Below, piece by piece: positions 16,322 through 24,740 of a stretch of DNA of 64,000 nucleotides. The stretch's first letter is position 1, and every line of letters begins with the position of its first letter. Source of the DNA: Chryseobacterium sp. (GTDB lineage: Bacteria; Bacteroidota; Bacteroidia; Flavobacteriales; Weeksellaceae); contig JAPUEB010000024.1 in assembly GCA_027492795.1 (NCBI GenBank), positions 1 to 64,000 on the forward strand. The letters run 5' to 3'. The notes beneath the pieces were generated by a model. It did no database searches, had not been told where the DNA came from, and saw only the letters and a list, made by a program, of their open reading frames with translations. The translations under genes and the position numbers were made by a program.

Positions 16322-17257
16322 ATGAAAAAATATATTAGCACCATGTTGGTTCTGGTTTCGGGAATCATGTTTTCCCAAACTATTCTCAATGCTAAATCGC
16401 CTGAAGATTTCAGAAAGATGCGCGACGAAAACATGAAAATGGTAGGAGACAGTATGGTTTCCAATAAAGTAACTCCGCTGTCTTATGGATATGTTGATGA
16501 AAGAGATGTCCTAAAGAGTGTTTATGTTTGGGAAGTAATTGACTTGAATGATAAGATCAATCAGCCATTTTACTTCAATAATACGGATTCTTTTTCCAGA
16601 CAAAATAAGTCGTTATACACTATCCTACTAGAAGCAGCTTTGGGTGGAAAGATTGCGGAAGTTTATGATGATGAAAATTTCCTAACTAAATTAAGTCCAC
16701 AAGGAATTAAAGAAAGATTAAAAAGCGTACGTCTGGCTCCTGAAGCTTTGGATATATTAGAATCAGGAAGACAGCTTACTCCTAAGGAAGTAGAGATGTA
16801 CTCCGATACTTACCAAACAGAATCTACCCACGTGAAAATGATTAAGATGATGGGAATGTGGTTTATCGATAAAAGAGATGGACAGATGAAATATCGACCA
16901 CTTGGTATCGCAGCAATGGGTCCAGATCCATCAATGCGTGGTAGAATTGGACCAAACGGATTGCCTTTGGAAGGAGCTGATGAATTGGTTGACTTGTTCT
17001 GGATTTTTTATCCGGATGCAAGAGAAATCTTGGCCAACAATATTGTTTTTAACAAGAAAAACCAGTCAGCTGATTTAAGCTTTGATGATTTGCTGAATGG
17101 AAGAAGATTCTCTTCAGTAATCTATAAATCTTCTAATGGGCTTGGAGATGGTGTAATTAAAGATTACATCCCTAGAAATGCAGATGAGCAAATTGAGGAA
17201 AGCAACAGAATCAAAGGACAGATTCTTGCAATGGAAAACGAAATGTGGAATTATTAA
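16322..17257 (+). CDS. gldN: T9SS periplasmic ring protein GldN
   Basis: A 311-residue periplasmic protein with a cleavable signal (MKKYISTMLVLVSGIMFSQ). Family markers are VYVWEVIDLNDKINQPFY, IKMMGMWFIDKRDGQMKYRPLGIAA and DLFWIFYPDAREILA. GldN (PorN) binds GldK in the ring complex and GldM. Last gene of gldKLMN, 24 nt after gldM, followed at once by a strong terminator. Confidence 0.94.
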   Translation: MKKYISTMLVLVSGIMFSQTILNAKSPEDFRKMRDENMKMVGDSMVSNKVTPLSYGYVDERDVLKSVYVWEVIDLNDKINQPFYFNNTDSFSRQNKSLYTILLEAALGGKIAEVYDDENFLTKLSPQGIKERLKSVRLAPEALDILESGRQLTPKEVEMYSDTYQTESTHVKMIKMMGMWFIDKRDGQMKYRPLGIAAMGPDPSMRGRIGPNGLPLEGADELVDLFWIFYPDAREILANNIVFNKKNQSADLSFDDLLNGRRFSSVIYKSSNGLGDGVIKDYIPRNADEQIEESNRIKGQILAMENEMWNY

Positions 17258-17280
17258 TTTCAGTTTCATAATATTAATAA

Positions 17281-17312
17281 AACCTGAGTATCTTTACTCA
17301 GGTTTTTTTTTT
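17281..17312 (+). terminator. Terminator after gldN
   Basis: AACCTGAGTA (17281-17290), loop TCTT, TACTCAGGTT (17295-17304), then a run of T. It closes the gldKLMN unit just before the next gene starts at 17324. Confidence 0.93.
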
Positions 17313-17323
17313 ATCAAAATTTT

Positions 17324-18358
17324 ATGAAAAATGTAGAGTATATAATTGTTGGTGATGGTTATGCTGCAATGTTTTTTGCACATCAATTAATTAAAAATAA
17401 CAAAAAATTTTGTCTTTTCTCTGAAGGCAAAAAAAGTGCTTCACATATTTCTGCGGGTATTATAAATCCATTGGTTTTAAAGAGGTTTACCACATTTTGG
17501 CTTGCTTCTGAACAAATACATCATCTTCACCAAACACTGTCCGAAATTCAAGAATATACAGGTAAAAACTACCTTATCGATCAACCGATACATAGAATAT
17601 TTCATGATGAAACAGAGAAAAATCTTTGGATAAAAAAGGCAAATGATGAAATTCTGAAAACTTTCCTCAATAAAAATTTTACTTCAATAGAAGGTGTTAC
17701 AAATCCTTTTTCAACGGGGAAAGTTAATTGTTCAGCAAGATTAAATGTAGAAAATTTCTTTTTGGATATGTTGGAATATCTTGAAAAAAATATTTTTTTG
17801 ACAAAAGAAAAGTTTGATTATTCTGAAATAAATTTGTCAGATAATTCTTATAAAAACATCCATTTTACGCACATCATTTTCTGCGAAGGAATGGGCGTTA
17901 CCCAAAACCCTTTCTTTTCTGATTTACCCGTGAATCCTAACAAAGGACACCATTTAAAAGTAGTTTTTCCAAATGGATTTAAACAATCTGTTACCATTAA
18001 AAAAAAGCATTTCCTGTTTCCAACAAATGAACATGAATATTATTATGGTGGAACTTATGACCGAAATCAAACACATTCTGATGTGGATCAATCTGCCAAA
18101 GAACAATTGAGGAACGGTTTAAAAGAATTTTTTCCTGGAAATTTTGAAATAACAGAAGTTAATTTTGGATTTAGACCAACAGTGAAAGACCGCCGCCCAA
18201 TTCTGGGAAGACATCAAAAACACGAAAATTTGTTTGTCTTCAATGGACTTGGCGCCCGTGGAATTTTGAATGGTTGCTATTTTTCTAAAACTCTTTTTGA
18301 ACATATTGAAAATAATCAACCTCTACCTCCAGAAGTAGATTTAAAAAGATTTGCATAA
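17324..18358 (+). CDS. FAD-dependent oxidoreductase (DAO family)
   Basis: A 344-residue protein with a dinucleotide-binding start EYIIVGDGYAAMFFAHQL, then SHISAGIINPLVLKRF and a C-terminal FGFRPTVKDRRPILGRH...LFVFNGLGARGILNG typical of D-amino acid oxidase/glycine oxidase-like FAD enzymes. The glycine motif is GDGYAA, not GxGxxG, as in several bacterial members. The substrate cannot be told; the MnmC oxidase-like C-terminal pattern is a possibility but no methyltransferase domain is present. It starts just after the gldN terminator and ends at its own terminator. Confidence 0.78.
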   Translation: MKNVEYIIVGDGYAAMFFAHQLIKNNKKFCLFSEGKKSASHISAGIINPLVLKRFTTFWLASEQIHHLHQTLSEIQEYTGKNYLIDQPIHRIFHDETEKNLWIKKANDEILKTFLNKNFTSIEGVTNPFSTGKVNCSARLNVENFFLDMLEYLEKNIFLTKEKFDYSEINLSDNSYKNIHFTHIIFCEGMGVTQNPFFSDLPVNPNKGHHLKVVFPNGFKQSVTIKKKHFLFPTNEHEYYYGGTYDRNQTHSDVDQSAKEQLRNGLKEFFPGNFEITEVNFGFRPTVKDRRPILGRHQKHENLFVFNGLGARGILNGCYFSKTLFEHIENNQPLPPEVDLKRFA

Positions 18359-18360
18359 AA

Positions 18361-18385
18361 AAAACGCTGAAAAAATCAGCGTTTT
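18361..18385 (+). terminator. Terminator after the FAD oxidoreductase
   Basis: AAAACGCTGA and TCAGCGTTTT form a perfect hairpin with a five-A loop, directly after the stop codon and three bases before the 3' end of the convergent tRNA-Ser gene. Confidence 0.85.
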
Positions 18386-18387
18386 AG

Positions 18388-18474
18388 CAGAAAGGAAGGG
18401 ATTCGAACCCTCGATACAGTTACCCGTATACTACCTTTCCAGGGTAGCCTCTTCAACCACTCGAGCACCTTTCT
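18388..18474 (-). tRNA. tRNA-Ser(GGA)
   Basis: An 87-nt type II tRNA on the minus strand: acceptor AGAAAGG/CCTTTCT, anticodon stem CTACC/GGTAG with loop CTGGAAA (anticodon GGA), long variable arm and T loop GTTCGAATC. The 3' CCA is not encoded. Confidence 0.96.
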
Positions 18475-18528
18475 AATTAGGTTTGCAAAAATAGTTTAAA
18501 TAAATTAATATTCAAAATTATATTGTAG

Positions 18529-19545
18529 CTATTCGGAAATTTCCCCGCACAAATTTTTAGAAAAGTTTTTTGCAAAACTTCCGGCATAATTTGGATTATC
18601 CATAAGGTGCATCGCTTTCGTAATTGCACTTTCCGCAGTCATATCTTTGCCACTAATTGCACCAATTTTCACGAAAATATTGCTGTTCTCATATTTTCCA
18701 AAGGAAATTCCGCCAGAAACGCATTGGCTTACTACCACGATTTCCGTTCCGTTCTCGCGGATTTTTTTCAAAGTGCTTTCTGTTTTTTCGGTGTTAAAGA
18801 TTGTTCCAGAGCCAAAAACTTGTAGAATCAGAACCTTCATTTTCGGGATTTCCGTAAAATGTTCAAGCGTCATCCCAGGAAAAATGCGCCAAAAAAGAAT
18901 ATCCTTCGAAATGTGGGTGTCCACAACAAATTTCTCATCTTTATTTGCACGATGAAGAAAATCTTTCTCAATATTCAAATGGACTCCCGATTGCCCTAAA
19001 ATAGGGTAGTTCGGACTTTGATAAGCATCAAAATACTCTGCGGAATATTTCAGGGTTCGGTTTCCGCGAAGCAATTTATATTCAAAGTACACAGCAACTT
19101 CCTGAATTACAGCTTCATCATTTTCATATAAACTCGCATAATAGAGACTCGTTAAAAGATTTTCCTTCGCATCAGTCCGCAAATCGCCAATTGGAAGTTG
19201 CGAACCCGTAAAAATCACCGGTTTTCGGAGTCCTTTCAGCATAAAACTCAATGCAGAAGCGGTATAGGACATCGTGTCGGTTCCGTGCAAAATCAGGAAG
19301 CCGTCGTATTTTTCGTAATTTTTCCCGATGTAGTTGGCGATAATTTTCCACTCGTTCGGGCCCATGTCTGATGAATCCAGCGGTTTTTTGAAAGGATGAA
19401 CCGAAACTTCGCATTCCAGCAGTTTCATTTCGGGCATTTTTTTGAAAATATTTGTAAAATCGAATGGAACAAGGCTTCCTGATTCGTAATCTTTTTCCAT
19501 CCCGATGGTTCCGCCGGTGTAGATGAGCAGGACTTTTCTTTTCAT
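18529..19545 (-). CDS. Type I (cytoplasmic) L-asparaginase
   Basis: A 338-residue enzyme that hydrolyses asparagine to aspartate and ammonia. Seen: the first threonine motif LLIYTGGTIGM at the N terminus and the second LILHGTDTMSYTASALSFML. No signal peptide, which points to the cytoplasmic type I form (AnsA-like). A Glu-tRNA amidotransferase GatD-type origin is less likely because the N-terminal GatD domain is missing. Monocistronic; upstream lies a gene-free stretch of about 400 bp with a dispersed repeat. Confidence 0.92.
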   Translation of the reverse strand: MKRKVLLIYTGGTIGMEKDYESGSLVPFDFTNIFKKMPEMKLLECEVSVHPFKKPLDSSDMGPNEWKIIANYIGKNYEKYDGFLILHGTDTMSYTASALSFMLKGLRKPVIFTGSQLPIGDLRTDAKENLLTSLYYASLYENDEAVIQEVAVYFEYKLLRGNRTLKYSAEYFDAYQSPNYPILGQSGVHLNIEKDFLHRANKDEKFVVDTHISKDILFWRIFPGMTLEHFTEIPKMKVLILQVFGSGTIFNTEKTESTLKKIRENGTEIVVVSQCVSGGISFGKYENSNIFVKIGAISGKDMTAESAITKAMHLMDNPNYAGSFAKNFSKNLCGEISE

Positions 19546-19681
19546 GGCTTAAAATTACAAAATTTTTAATTTGGGCGTCATCAACTTCCTTGGTAACCTT
19601 CAATAAAAAGCCTTTGCTTTCATTTCGTTTACGCCTTCCACTCCCGCTATTTTTTTAGTACACGACAAAAAATAAAATTTC

Positions 19682-19814
19682 AACCACAAAAGTCACAAAA
19701 GTACTTCATTATCAAAGACATAATTAATTTTTCTTAAAGTTAAAATATGTCTGCACGGAAATCTTATTTTCCCTTTAACAAGTTGATTTTTAAATTTTTG
19801 TGACTTTTGTGGTT
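19682..19814. repeat. Dispersed inverted repeat, family 2, copy A
   Basis: Left arm AACCACAAAAGTCACAAAAG (19682-19701) pairs with its reverse complement at 19796-19814 (19 of 20 bases). The interior keeps a block TTAAAGTTAAAATA and a GTCT that are also in copy B (37236-37373), and both copies continue to the right with GGTTTTAAAAATTG. No protein-coding capacity. Confidence 0.88.
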
Positions 19815-19930
19815 TTAAAAATTGTCATGTATTGAAATTTTTTCTAAAAAAAACAAATAAGAGCTCCGTTCAAGTCGGGGCGCGGTGCAGTTTTACAAAC
19901 AAATTCAGTTGTAAAAATCTAAAATTCGCT

Positions 19931-19938
19931 TATTTTTG
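19931..19938 (+). promoter_or_regulatory. TrmH-family gene promoter -7 box
   Basis: TATTTTTG matches TAnnTTTG only five bases before the ATG at 19943, so the transcript is expected to be almost leaderless. Confidence 0.7.
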
Positions 19939-19942
19939 AACA

Positions 19943-20599
19943 ATGGAAAACCAAGAAATCTTTAATTACCTAAAGCAGTTTCTCACCGAAGAACGCCTGC
20001 AAAAAATTGAAAAACTTTCAGCTGAAAGCTCAGATTTTGTTCTTCCGGTGATGGAAGATGTTTATCAATTCCGAAACGCGGCGGCAATTATTCGTTCTGT
20101 GGAAGCTTGCGGATTTCACAAAGTAGTCGCAATGGAAGCCAGAAACGTTTTCGATCCCAATCTTACGGTAACCAAAGGTGCAGAAAACTGGGTGGAAGTT
20201 GAAAAAATGGCTCACACATTGGAATCTTTGCAGGAAATCAGAACCCGAGGTTACAAATTGGTTGCCGTTTCTCCCGAAAAAAATGCCAAAATGCTTCCTG
20301 ATTTTCAAATAAAAGAATCGGTTGCATTAATCTTCGGAACAGAATGGAAAGGGGTTTCAGATAATTTTTTAAATTTTTGTGACGAAACTTTGGCAATTCC
20401 GATGTATGGTTTTACGCAGAGTTTCAATGTTTCCGTTGCGGCGGCAATTTGTTGTTACGATTTGAAGCAAAAATTAGAAAAATCTGGAATTCATCATCAA
20501 CTTTCAGAAGAAAAACGCTTGGAATTGATGATTAAGTGGGCAGTAAATTCCATTCCGAGTGGGGAACTCATTTTGGAGAAATTTTTGCATTCAAATTGA
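19943..20599 (+). CDS. TrmH-family tRNA/rRNA 2'-O-methyltransferase
   Basis: A 218-residue SPOUT-class methyltransferase. All three SPOUT motifs are visible: RNAAAIIRSVEACGF (motif 1, catalytic Arg), ALIFGTEWKGVSDNF (motif 2) and IPMYGFTQSFNVSVAAAIC (motif 3, the knot and SAM site). The short form without an L30e-like N-terminal domain fits TrmH, which makes Gm18 in tRNAs; another tRNA or rRNA target is possible. It is followed within 10 nt by a small exported-protein gene that may be cotranscribed. Confidence 0.9.
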   Translation: MENQEIFNYLKQFLTEERLQKIEKLSAESSDFVLPVMEDVYQFRNAAAIIRSVEACGFHKVVAMEARNVFDPNLTVTKGAENWVEVEKMAHTLESLQEIRTRGYKLVAVSPEKNAKMLPDFQIKESVALIFGTEWKGVSDNFLNFCDETLAIPMYGFTQSFNVSVAAAICCYDLKQKLEKSGIHHQLSEEKRLELMIKWAVNSIPSGELILEKFLHSN

Positions 20600-20609
20600 T
20601 ATATTTTTT

Positions 20610-21143
20610 ATGAGATTTTTGGTTTTACTTTTTTTTCCAGCTTTTATTTTTTCTCAAAATATCAAGAGAGAATTTCCCGAACCCTCACAAAGCAATGTTA
20701 TCATAATTGGATACCAATTTTCGGGTGATCCAAGCGATATTCCAGAAGAGGAAAGGATGAAATCATTACACATTATTGGACTATCTTATGTGAAAGTTTC
20801 GGATGGAGGTGGAAGACATCAGAATTCCAGAAATTATTATGTTGGTTCGGATTTTATCTTCAATTATGATAAATTTTTATTGAGTCCGAAAGTTGGTGTC
20901 GATTTCTGCGGAAACGCGATGTGTTTGGGAACAGAACTCAATTTTTATACAGATTTTCATAAAATTTCACCACGAATTTCGCCTTTTTTTGGGATTGGCG
21001 GTAATGGATTTAGACTATATTTAGGTTATACGGTGAATTTTTTCAAAAGCGATTACTTTCCACCAAGTACTTTGAATCTTGGGCTTACTTTACCGGTTTA
21101 CAATTTGACTTCAAAGAAGTTTTTGGGCCGAAGACAACCATAA
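20610..21143 (+). CDS. Predicted exported protein, beta-barrel-like
   Basis: A 177-residue protein starting MRFLVLLFFPAFIFSQ, a cleavable signal peptide. The mature part alternates short hydrophobic strands and glycines (FFGIGGNGFRLYLGYTVNFF, LNLGLTLPVYNLTS), as in small outer-membrane barrels, and I recognise no named family. A longer frame from 20559 overlaps the methyltransferase gene and lacks a signal peptide at its start, so the ATG at 20610 was chosen. It lies 10 nt after the TrmH-family gene. Confidence 0.7.
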   Translation: MRFLVLLFFPAFIFSQNIKREFPEPSQSNVIIIGYQFSGDPSDIPEEERMKSLHIIGLSYVKVSDGGGRHQNSRNYYVGSDFIFNYDKFLLSPKVGVDFCGNAMCLGTELNFYTDFHKISPRISPFFGIGGNGFRLYLGYTVNFFKSDYFPPSTLNLGLTLPVYNLTSKKFLGRRQP

Positions 21144-21282
21144 CGCAACCTTTTCAAGATTCTAAAGCTTGAAATGTCCTTAAAGTAGTTCAATCATTTA
21201 TATATTTTTCATCAATCTTATCATAATTAAAACATCCCTTCTTTTGGTACTATTATTGAGCTTTCCTTCTAAAAGCTGATTT

Positions 21283-22257
21283 ATGTTTTTTAATTTCAAA
21301 AAAATTGTTTTTTATTCATCATTGTTTTGTGTAGCAATGCTTTTAATGCAGTGTAAGAAAGATGTTGAAAAAATTGATACTAACAATAACAATCAATCCT
21401 CGGCTAAAAAAGATTCTTTAAAAAAAGTGGAGGATTCTTTAGCCAATATTCAGCGCAAAATCAATTATAAATCCTTCATTTTTCCAAAAGCGAAAAAAGA
21501 TTCTGCCATGGAAAAGTTTTTGGAAACTTATTCGGAAGATGAAAGGTATATTATTTTAGCACTGAACCGACTTGATAATAAAAACCGTTGGAGAGCAGAT
21601 ACACTTATTGTTCCCGAAAATATTGAAACTGATTTCTTAAAATATTCGCCATTTCCAAAACGTTTAGATTCTTTACAAAAAGTGAAAAAAATTGCATTTT
21701 TCTCCTATGATGTTCATGCTTATGGGCTTTATGAGGAAGGTAATCTTATAAAATGGGGACCTTCGAGTATGGGAAAAAAGGCAACTCCAACCAAAACGGG
21801 TTTGAAATTTACCAACTGGAAAAAAGAAGTAGCAATTTCAACTTCCAATTCTGAATGGAAATTGCGTTGGAACTTCAATGTTCATAATACTTTGGGAATT
21901 GGATGGCATCAATATGATTTGCCTGGATTTCATGCATCACATTCTTGTTTGCGATTGTTGGAAGAGGATGCAAAATGGATGTACAATTGGGCAGATCAGT
22001 GGGTTTTAGTCAATCAGGGACAAACTGTGAAAGCCAAAGGAACTCCAGTAATTATTTTTGGTGAATCGGATTTCAAATCGAAACCTTGGCTTAAATTATT
22101 GAAAGATCCTGCAGCAAACGATATTTCTGTGGAAGAAATGAACAAAATTTTCGTTCCACATTTACAAGAAATCCTTAAAGAACAAAAAAATTCGGAAGAA
22201 GTAAGGGGGACTTTAACTGCAAATAAGGACGAATCGGGCGTGAAAAAATCTGCTTAA
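21283..22257 (+). CDS. L,D-transpeptidase (YkuD domain) lipoprotein
   Basis: A 324-residue exported protein with a lipoprotein-like signal (AMLLMQC). A low-complexity linker (about residues 30-65) precedes the YkuD catalytic domain. The active-site segment GFHASHSCLRLL has H217, S219, H220 and nucleophile C222; the usual Gly before the Cys (SHGC or SxGC) is Ser221 here. Such enzymes make 3-3 crosslinks or attach proteins to peptidoglycan. The stop codon overlaps that of the convergent gene at 22254 by four bases. Confidence 0.85.
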   Translation: MFFNFKKIVFYSSLFCVAMLLMQCKKDVEKIDTNNNNQSSAKKDSLKKVEDSLANIQRKINYKSFIFPKAKKDSAMEKFLETYSEDERYIILALNRLDNKNRWRADTLIVPENIETDFLKYSPFPKRLDSLQKVKKIAFFSYDVHAYGLYEEGNLIKWGPSSMGKKATPTKTGLKFTNWKKEVAISTSNSEWKLRWNFNVHNTLGIGWHQYDLPGFHASHSCLRLLEEDAKWMYNWADQWVLVNQGQTVKAKGTPVIIFGESDFKSKPWLKLLKDPAANDISVEEMNKIFVPHLQEILKEQKNSEEVRGTLTANKDESGVKKSA

Positions 22258-22781
22258 AAATCCTTTTTTTCATATTGCAAAGTGGAATCTATGGCAAACT
22301 GCCGAAGTTTTTGCATTTCTTTTTTTGCCTTTTTTTGCCCGAATCTTGCTGCTAAATACGTTAATAGAAATAGGACAATCATCAAAAAAGAAACCGGTAA
22401 AGCCCAGTTGTAGTCATCAATTTTTATTTGTTTGCCCACAAACCAAAGGGTGATGAAGACCATCCATAAAATCCCAAATAAAAAATACAGAAACATAAAA
22501 AAAGTCCATACAGCAGAGCTTGGGCCGAAAATTCCTCGAATAGTGGTTTTTTCCTCTTCAGTTTCGGTGCGTAAAGATAGGTAGGGCTTCCAATACTTAT
22601 CATTTTCGGTTTTTACGGAGATTGTAGCAACTTCGCGATTTATATTTCCGGTGAAGTCGTTTTGATGATTTTTTAGAAAAATTTTCAGATTTTCTGCATA
22701 ACTTTCCGGTGAAAGATCGGTAAAAATCTTGAATCTCGGTCGTGAGCTTATCTTATCAATTGTGGTTTCTTCGGTTTTCAT
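22254..22781 (-). CDS. Small membrane protein of unknown function
   Basis: A 175-residue protein with a soluble N-terminal half (about residues 1-85) and two membrane helices near residues 90-115 and 125-145 (FFMFLYFLFGILWMVFITLWFV and LPVSFLMIVLFLLTYLAA), then a charged tail. No named domain is recognised. Its ATG overlaps the stop of the upstream protease-like gene by four bases (ATGA), so the two are translationally coupled and probably work together. Confidence 0.72.
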   Translation of the reverse strand: MKTEETTIDKISSRPRFKIFTDLSPESYAENLKIFLKNHQNDFTGNINREVATISVKTENDKYWKPYLSLRTETEEEKTTIRGIFGPSSAVWTFFMFLYFLFGILWMVFITLWFVGKQIKIDDYNWALPVSFLMIVLFLLTYLAARFGQKKAKKEMQKLRQFAIDSTLQYEKKDF

Positions 22782-24118
22782 TGTTCTTCTGTGTATGGAA
22801 TGGGATCTTCGAGGATAAAACTGAATTTCATGGGAACTCCGTTTCTTTCAGCAGCGATGTTAATATGTTTTCCTTCTTCAGACTTCAGAAGATTGTAGAT
22901 ATAATCGAGCGTCATATCGGCGGTTCTTTTGCCGTTAATTTGTAAAATTTTGTCGCCTTTTTGTAATCCGCACAACATTGCGGGAGAGTTCAGTCTTACC
23001 CCTGAAACCGAGTATTCCGGTTTTAAAACGAATTTGTACTGTACCGTGTTGCTTACGGTAGTGCTGTTGTTCAGTTCGGGCGAATCTCCGTACGGAGTTT
23101 TTGGTGTGCGTACGGTAACCAAATCCTTATCCCAAAACATTCCGTCGTGTTTCATGTCCAATCCGCTCATATTGAAGTGAAAAGGGTCATCAAAATTCCT
23201 ATTTTTTTTAAGAAAAATTTTGTTTTCTGGATAATTAAAAATAATGGTGAATCTTCGTAAAATATCTGCACCTACAGATCCTTTTCTGTCTTTTGCAAGC
23301 TTAATGTGCTGAATGGAAAATTCATCCGGCATTGCCATCAATGGTTTTTCAAAAAGATATTTTTCTATAAAAAGTTTATGAATACGGCTTCTTTTACCAT
23401 ACACTTCGCCATTAAAACCGCGACCTAGAAAATCTTCAATATTGGGACGATTGTATTTAAAATCTGGAATGAGGCTCGGAAAAAGCCAAAGTGCATCGCT
23501 ATTTCCCAAATCTATCAACAGTTTTGAATCCTTTTTTTCGTTAGTTTGCTGTACTCCTGCTATGAGGTAAGGTTTCTTGTATTCAACAGTGATGGGTATT
23601 TCTGTATACTTTCTGGTTTCCCTCTGTTGGCTTTTAGCGAATACGGTTATTTTTTTGTTGGTGTAATCAATTTTTATTGCATGATTTTTGAAAAAATGAT
23701 AACCAATAATTCCGTTTACAGGAATTCCTACATGGGAAGAAATATTGAAATCTTCGTTTAAGATGATGAAAATTGCATGGTCATAATCTTTTAGGTTTTT
23801 TCCTGCCTGTACGATGTTTTTTATAGATTTTAGTCCTTCAATTTCAAGGTTACCTCCTAAGCCTGAAAATTTCATTTTTTCAACATCATAAAAGTTAATT
23901 TCCTTGTTTTCTAAGCTGAACAGTAGAGTTTCCGCAACTCCCGTATCCAGAAGAAATGTGAGTTCTACGCCGTTTACAGTGATGGGAATAAAGATAAGGT
24001 TATTGATTAATTTGAAGGGAATAACTTCCTTTTTTACATCCTCCTGAAATTTGAAGCCATCATTTTGGGCATTTCCCAAAACGAAGATGAAAAGCAAAAG
24101 AAGTTTTAGAATTTTCAT
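22778..24118 (-). CDS. Retropepsin-like aspartyl protease with C-terminal PDZ domain
   Basis: A 446-residue exported protein (signal MKILKLLLLFIFVLGNAQ). The first retropepsin lobe carries FLLDTGVAETLL with catalytic Asp58. A second lobe has LLIDLGNSDALWL, Asp203, in which the usual T/S after Asp is Leu. A PDZ domain (VRLNSPAMLCGLQKGDKILQING) occupies about residues 370-440. Two lobes in one chain could give a pepsin-like pair of aspartates, or the second may be inactive. It is coupled by an ATGA overlap to the membrane protein at 22254. Confidence 0.82.
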   Translation of the reverse strand: MKILKLLLLFIFVLGNAQNDGFKFQEDVKKEVIPFKLINNLIFIPITVNGVELTFLLDTGVAETLLFSLENKEINFYDVEKMKFSGLGGNLEIEGLKSIKNIVQAGKNLKDYDHAIFIILNEDFNISSHVGIPVNGIIGYHFFKNHAIKIDYTNKKITVFAKSQQRETRKYTEIPITVEYKKPYLIAGVQQTNEKKDSKLLIDLGNSDALWLFPSLIPDFKYNRPNIEDFLGRGFNGEVYGKRSRIHKLFIEKYLFEKPLMAMPDEFSIQHIKLAKDRKGSVGADILRRFTIIFNYPENKIFLKKNRNFDDPFHFNMSGLDMKHDGMFWDKDLVTVRTPKTPYGDSPELNNSTTVSNTVQYKFVLKPEYSVSGVRLNSPAMLCGLQKGDKILQINGKRTADMTLDYIYNLLKSEEGKHINIAAERNGVPMKFSFILEDPIPYTEEQ

Positions 24119-24182
24119 TGTATGAAGTTACAATATTTTTCATAAAAATATTTCGGAAAACTCTGAAACTTTTGAGGGTTAT

Positions 24183-24725
24183 TTAGGGCAGATCTCTACT
24201 TACTTTTACCAGTTGATCTCTTTCAAAAAAGAAAAGATTTCCTTCCCATTCCGGTTTTGCTTTACGGTCGATTCCGCGAAGTTCATTTTCAAAATATTTG
24301 TTGAATGTAGCATTGAACCTTGTTCCATAATAATCGGAATCTATGGCATAGAGAGGTTCGGTAAAAACTTCGGAGCGCTGTTTGGTGGTTTCATGCAGTT
24401 TTCCATAGCCGCTCATAACTAAAAAAAGCTGATACCCGTTTTTCTTTGCATATTTTTCATACGTTGACATTGGAAGGCAATACACCGACGAACATCCGTT
24501 TTTAAACGTGTAAACAATGGATTTTGGATGGTTTTTCAATTCTTCTTTCAGTTGGGATGCATTGATTTTGTAGATGAATTGAGGATTTACAGTATTGAAA
24601 TTCTCCAATTTTACAATGGTTCGCTGCTGTTCGGGATAAAGTTTTTTGTAGTCATCCGTCAAACCATAAACTGTGCAGGAAGAAACCATCAAACCTGAGA
24701 TTACAGCCAAAATTATTTTTTTCAT
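24183..24725 (-). CDS. Lipoprotein with a possible thioredoxin-like fold
   Basis: A 180-residue lipoprotein (LMVSSC, Cys17). The order of a short strand (KSIVYTF), a cysteine pair (C-SSVY-C in NGCSSVYCLP) at the start of a helix, a second strand (QLFLVMSGYG) and a late strand (GNLFFFERDQLVKV) is compatible with a thioredoxin-like fold with unusual C-x4-C spacing; this is inference. It follows the T9SS cargo gene by 15 nt on the same strand and may be cotranscribed with it. Confidence 0.68.
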   Translation of the reverse strand: MKKIILAVISGLMVSSCTVYGLTDDYKKLYPEQQRTIVKLENFNTVNPQFIYKINASQLKEELKNHPKSIVYTFKNGCSSVYCLPMSTYEKYAKKNGYQLFLVMSGYGKLHETTKQRSEVFTEPLYAIDSDYYGTRFNATFNKYFENELRGIDRKAKPEWEGNLFFFERDQLVKVSRDLP

Positions 24726-24740
24726 AAGTCTTTTTAAAAA

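Larger units (their letters stand above)
19546..19942. other. Gene-free region with a nested repeat element
   Basis: No credible coding frame. It holds a GC-richer pair of short segments (CCTTCCACTCCCGC near 19640 and AAGTCGGGGCGCGG near 19875) in otherwise AT-rich DNA, with the inverted repeat at 19682-19814 between them. The pattern suggests one repeat inserted in another. The TrmH promoter lies at the right end. Confidence 0.6.
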
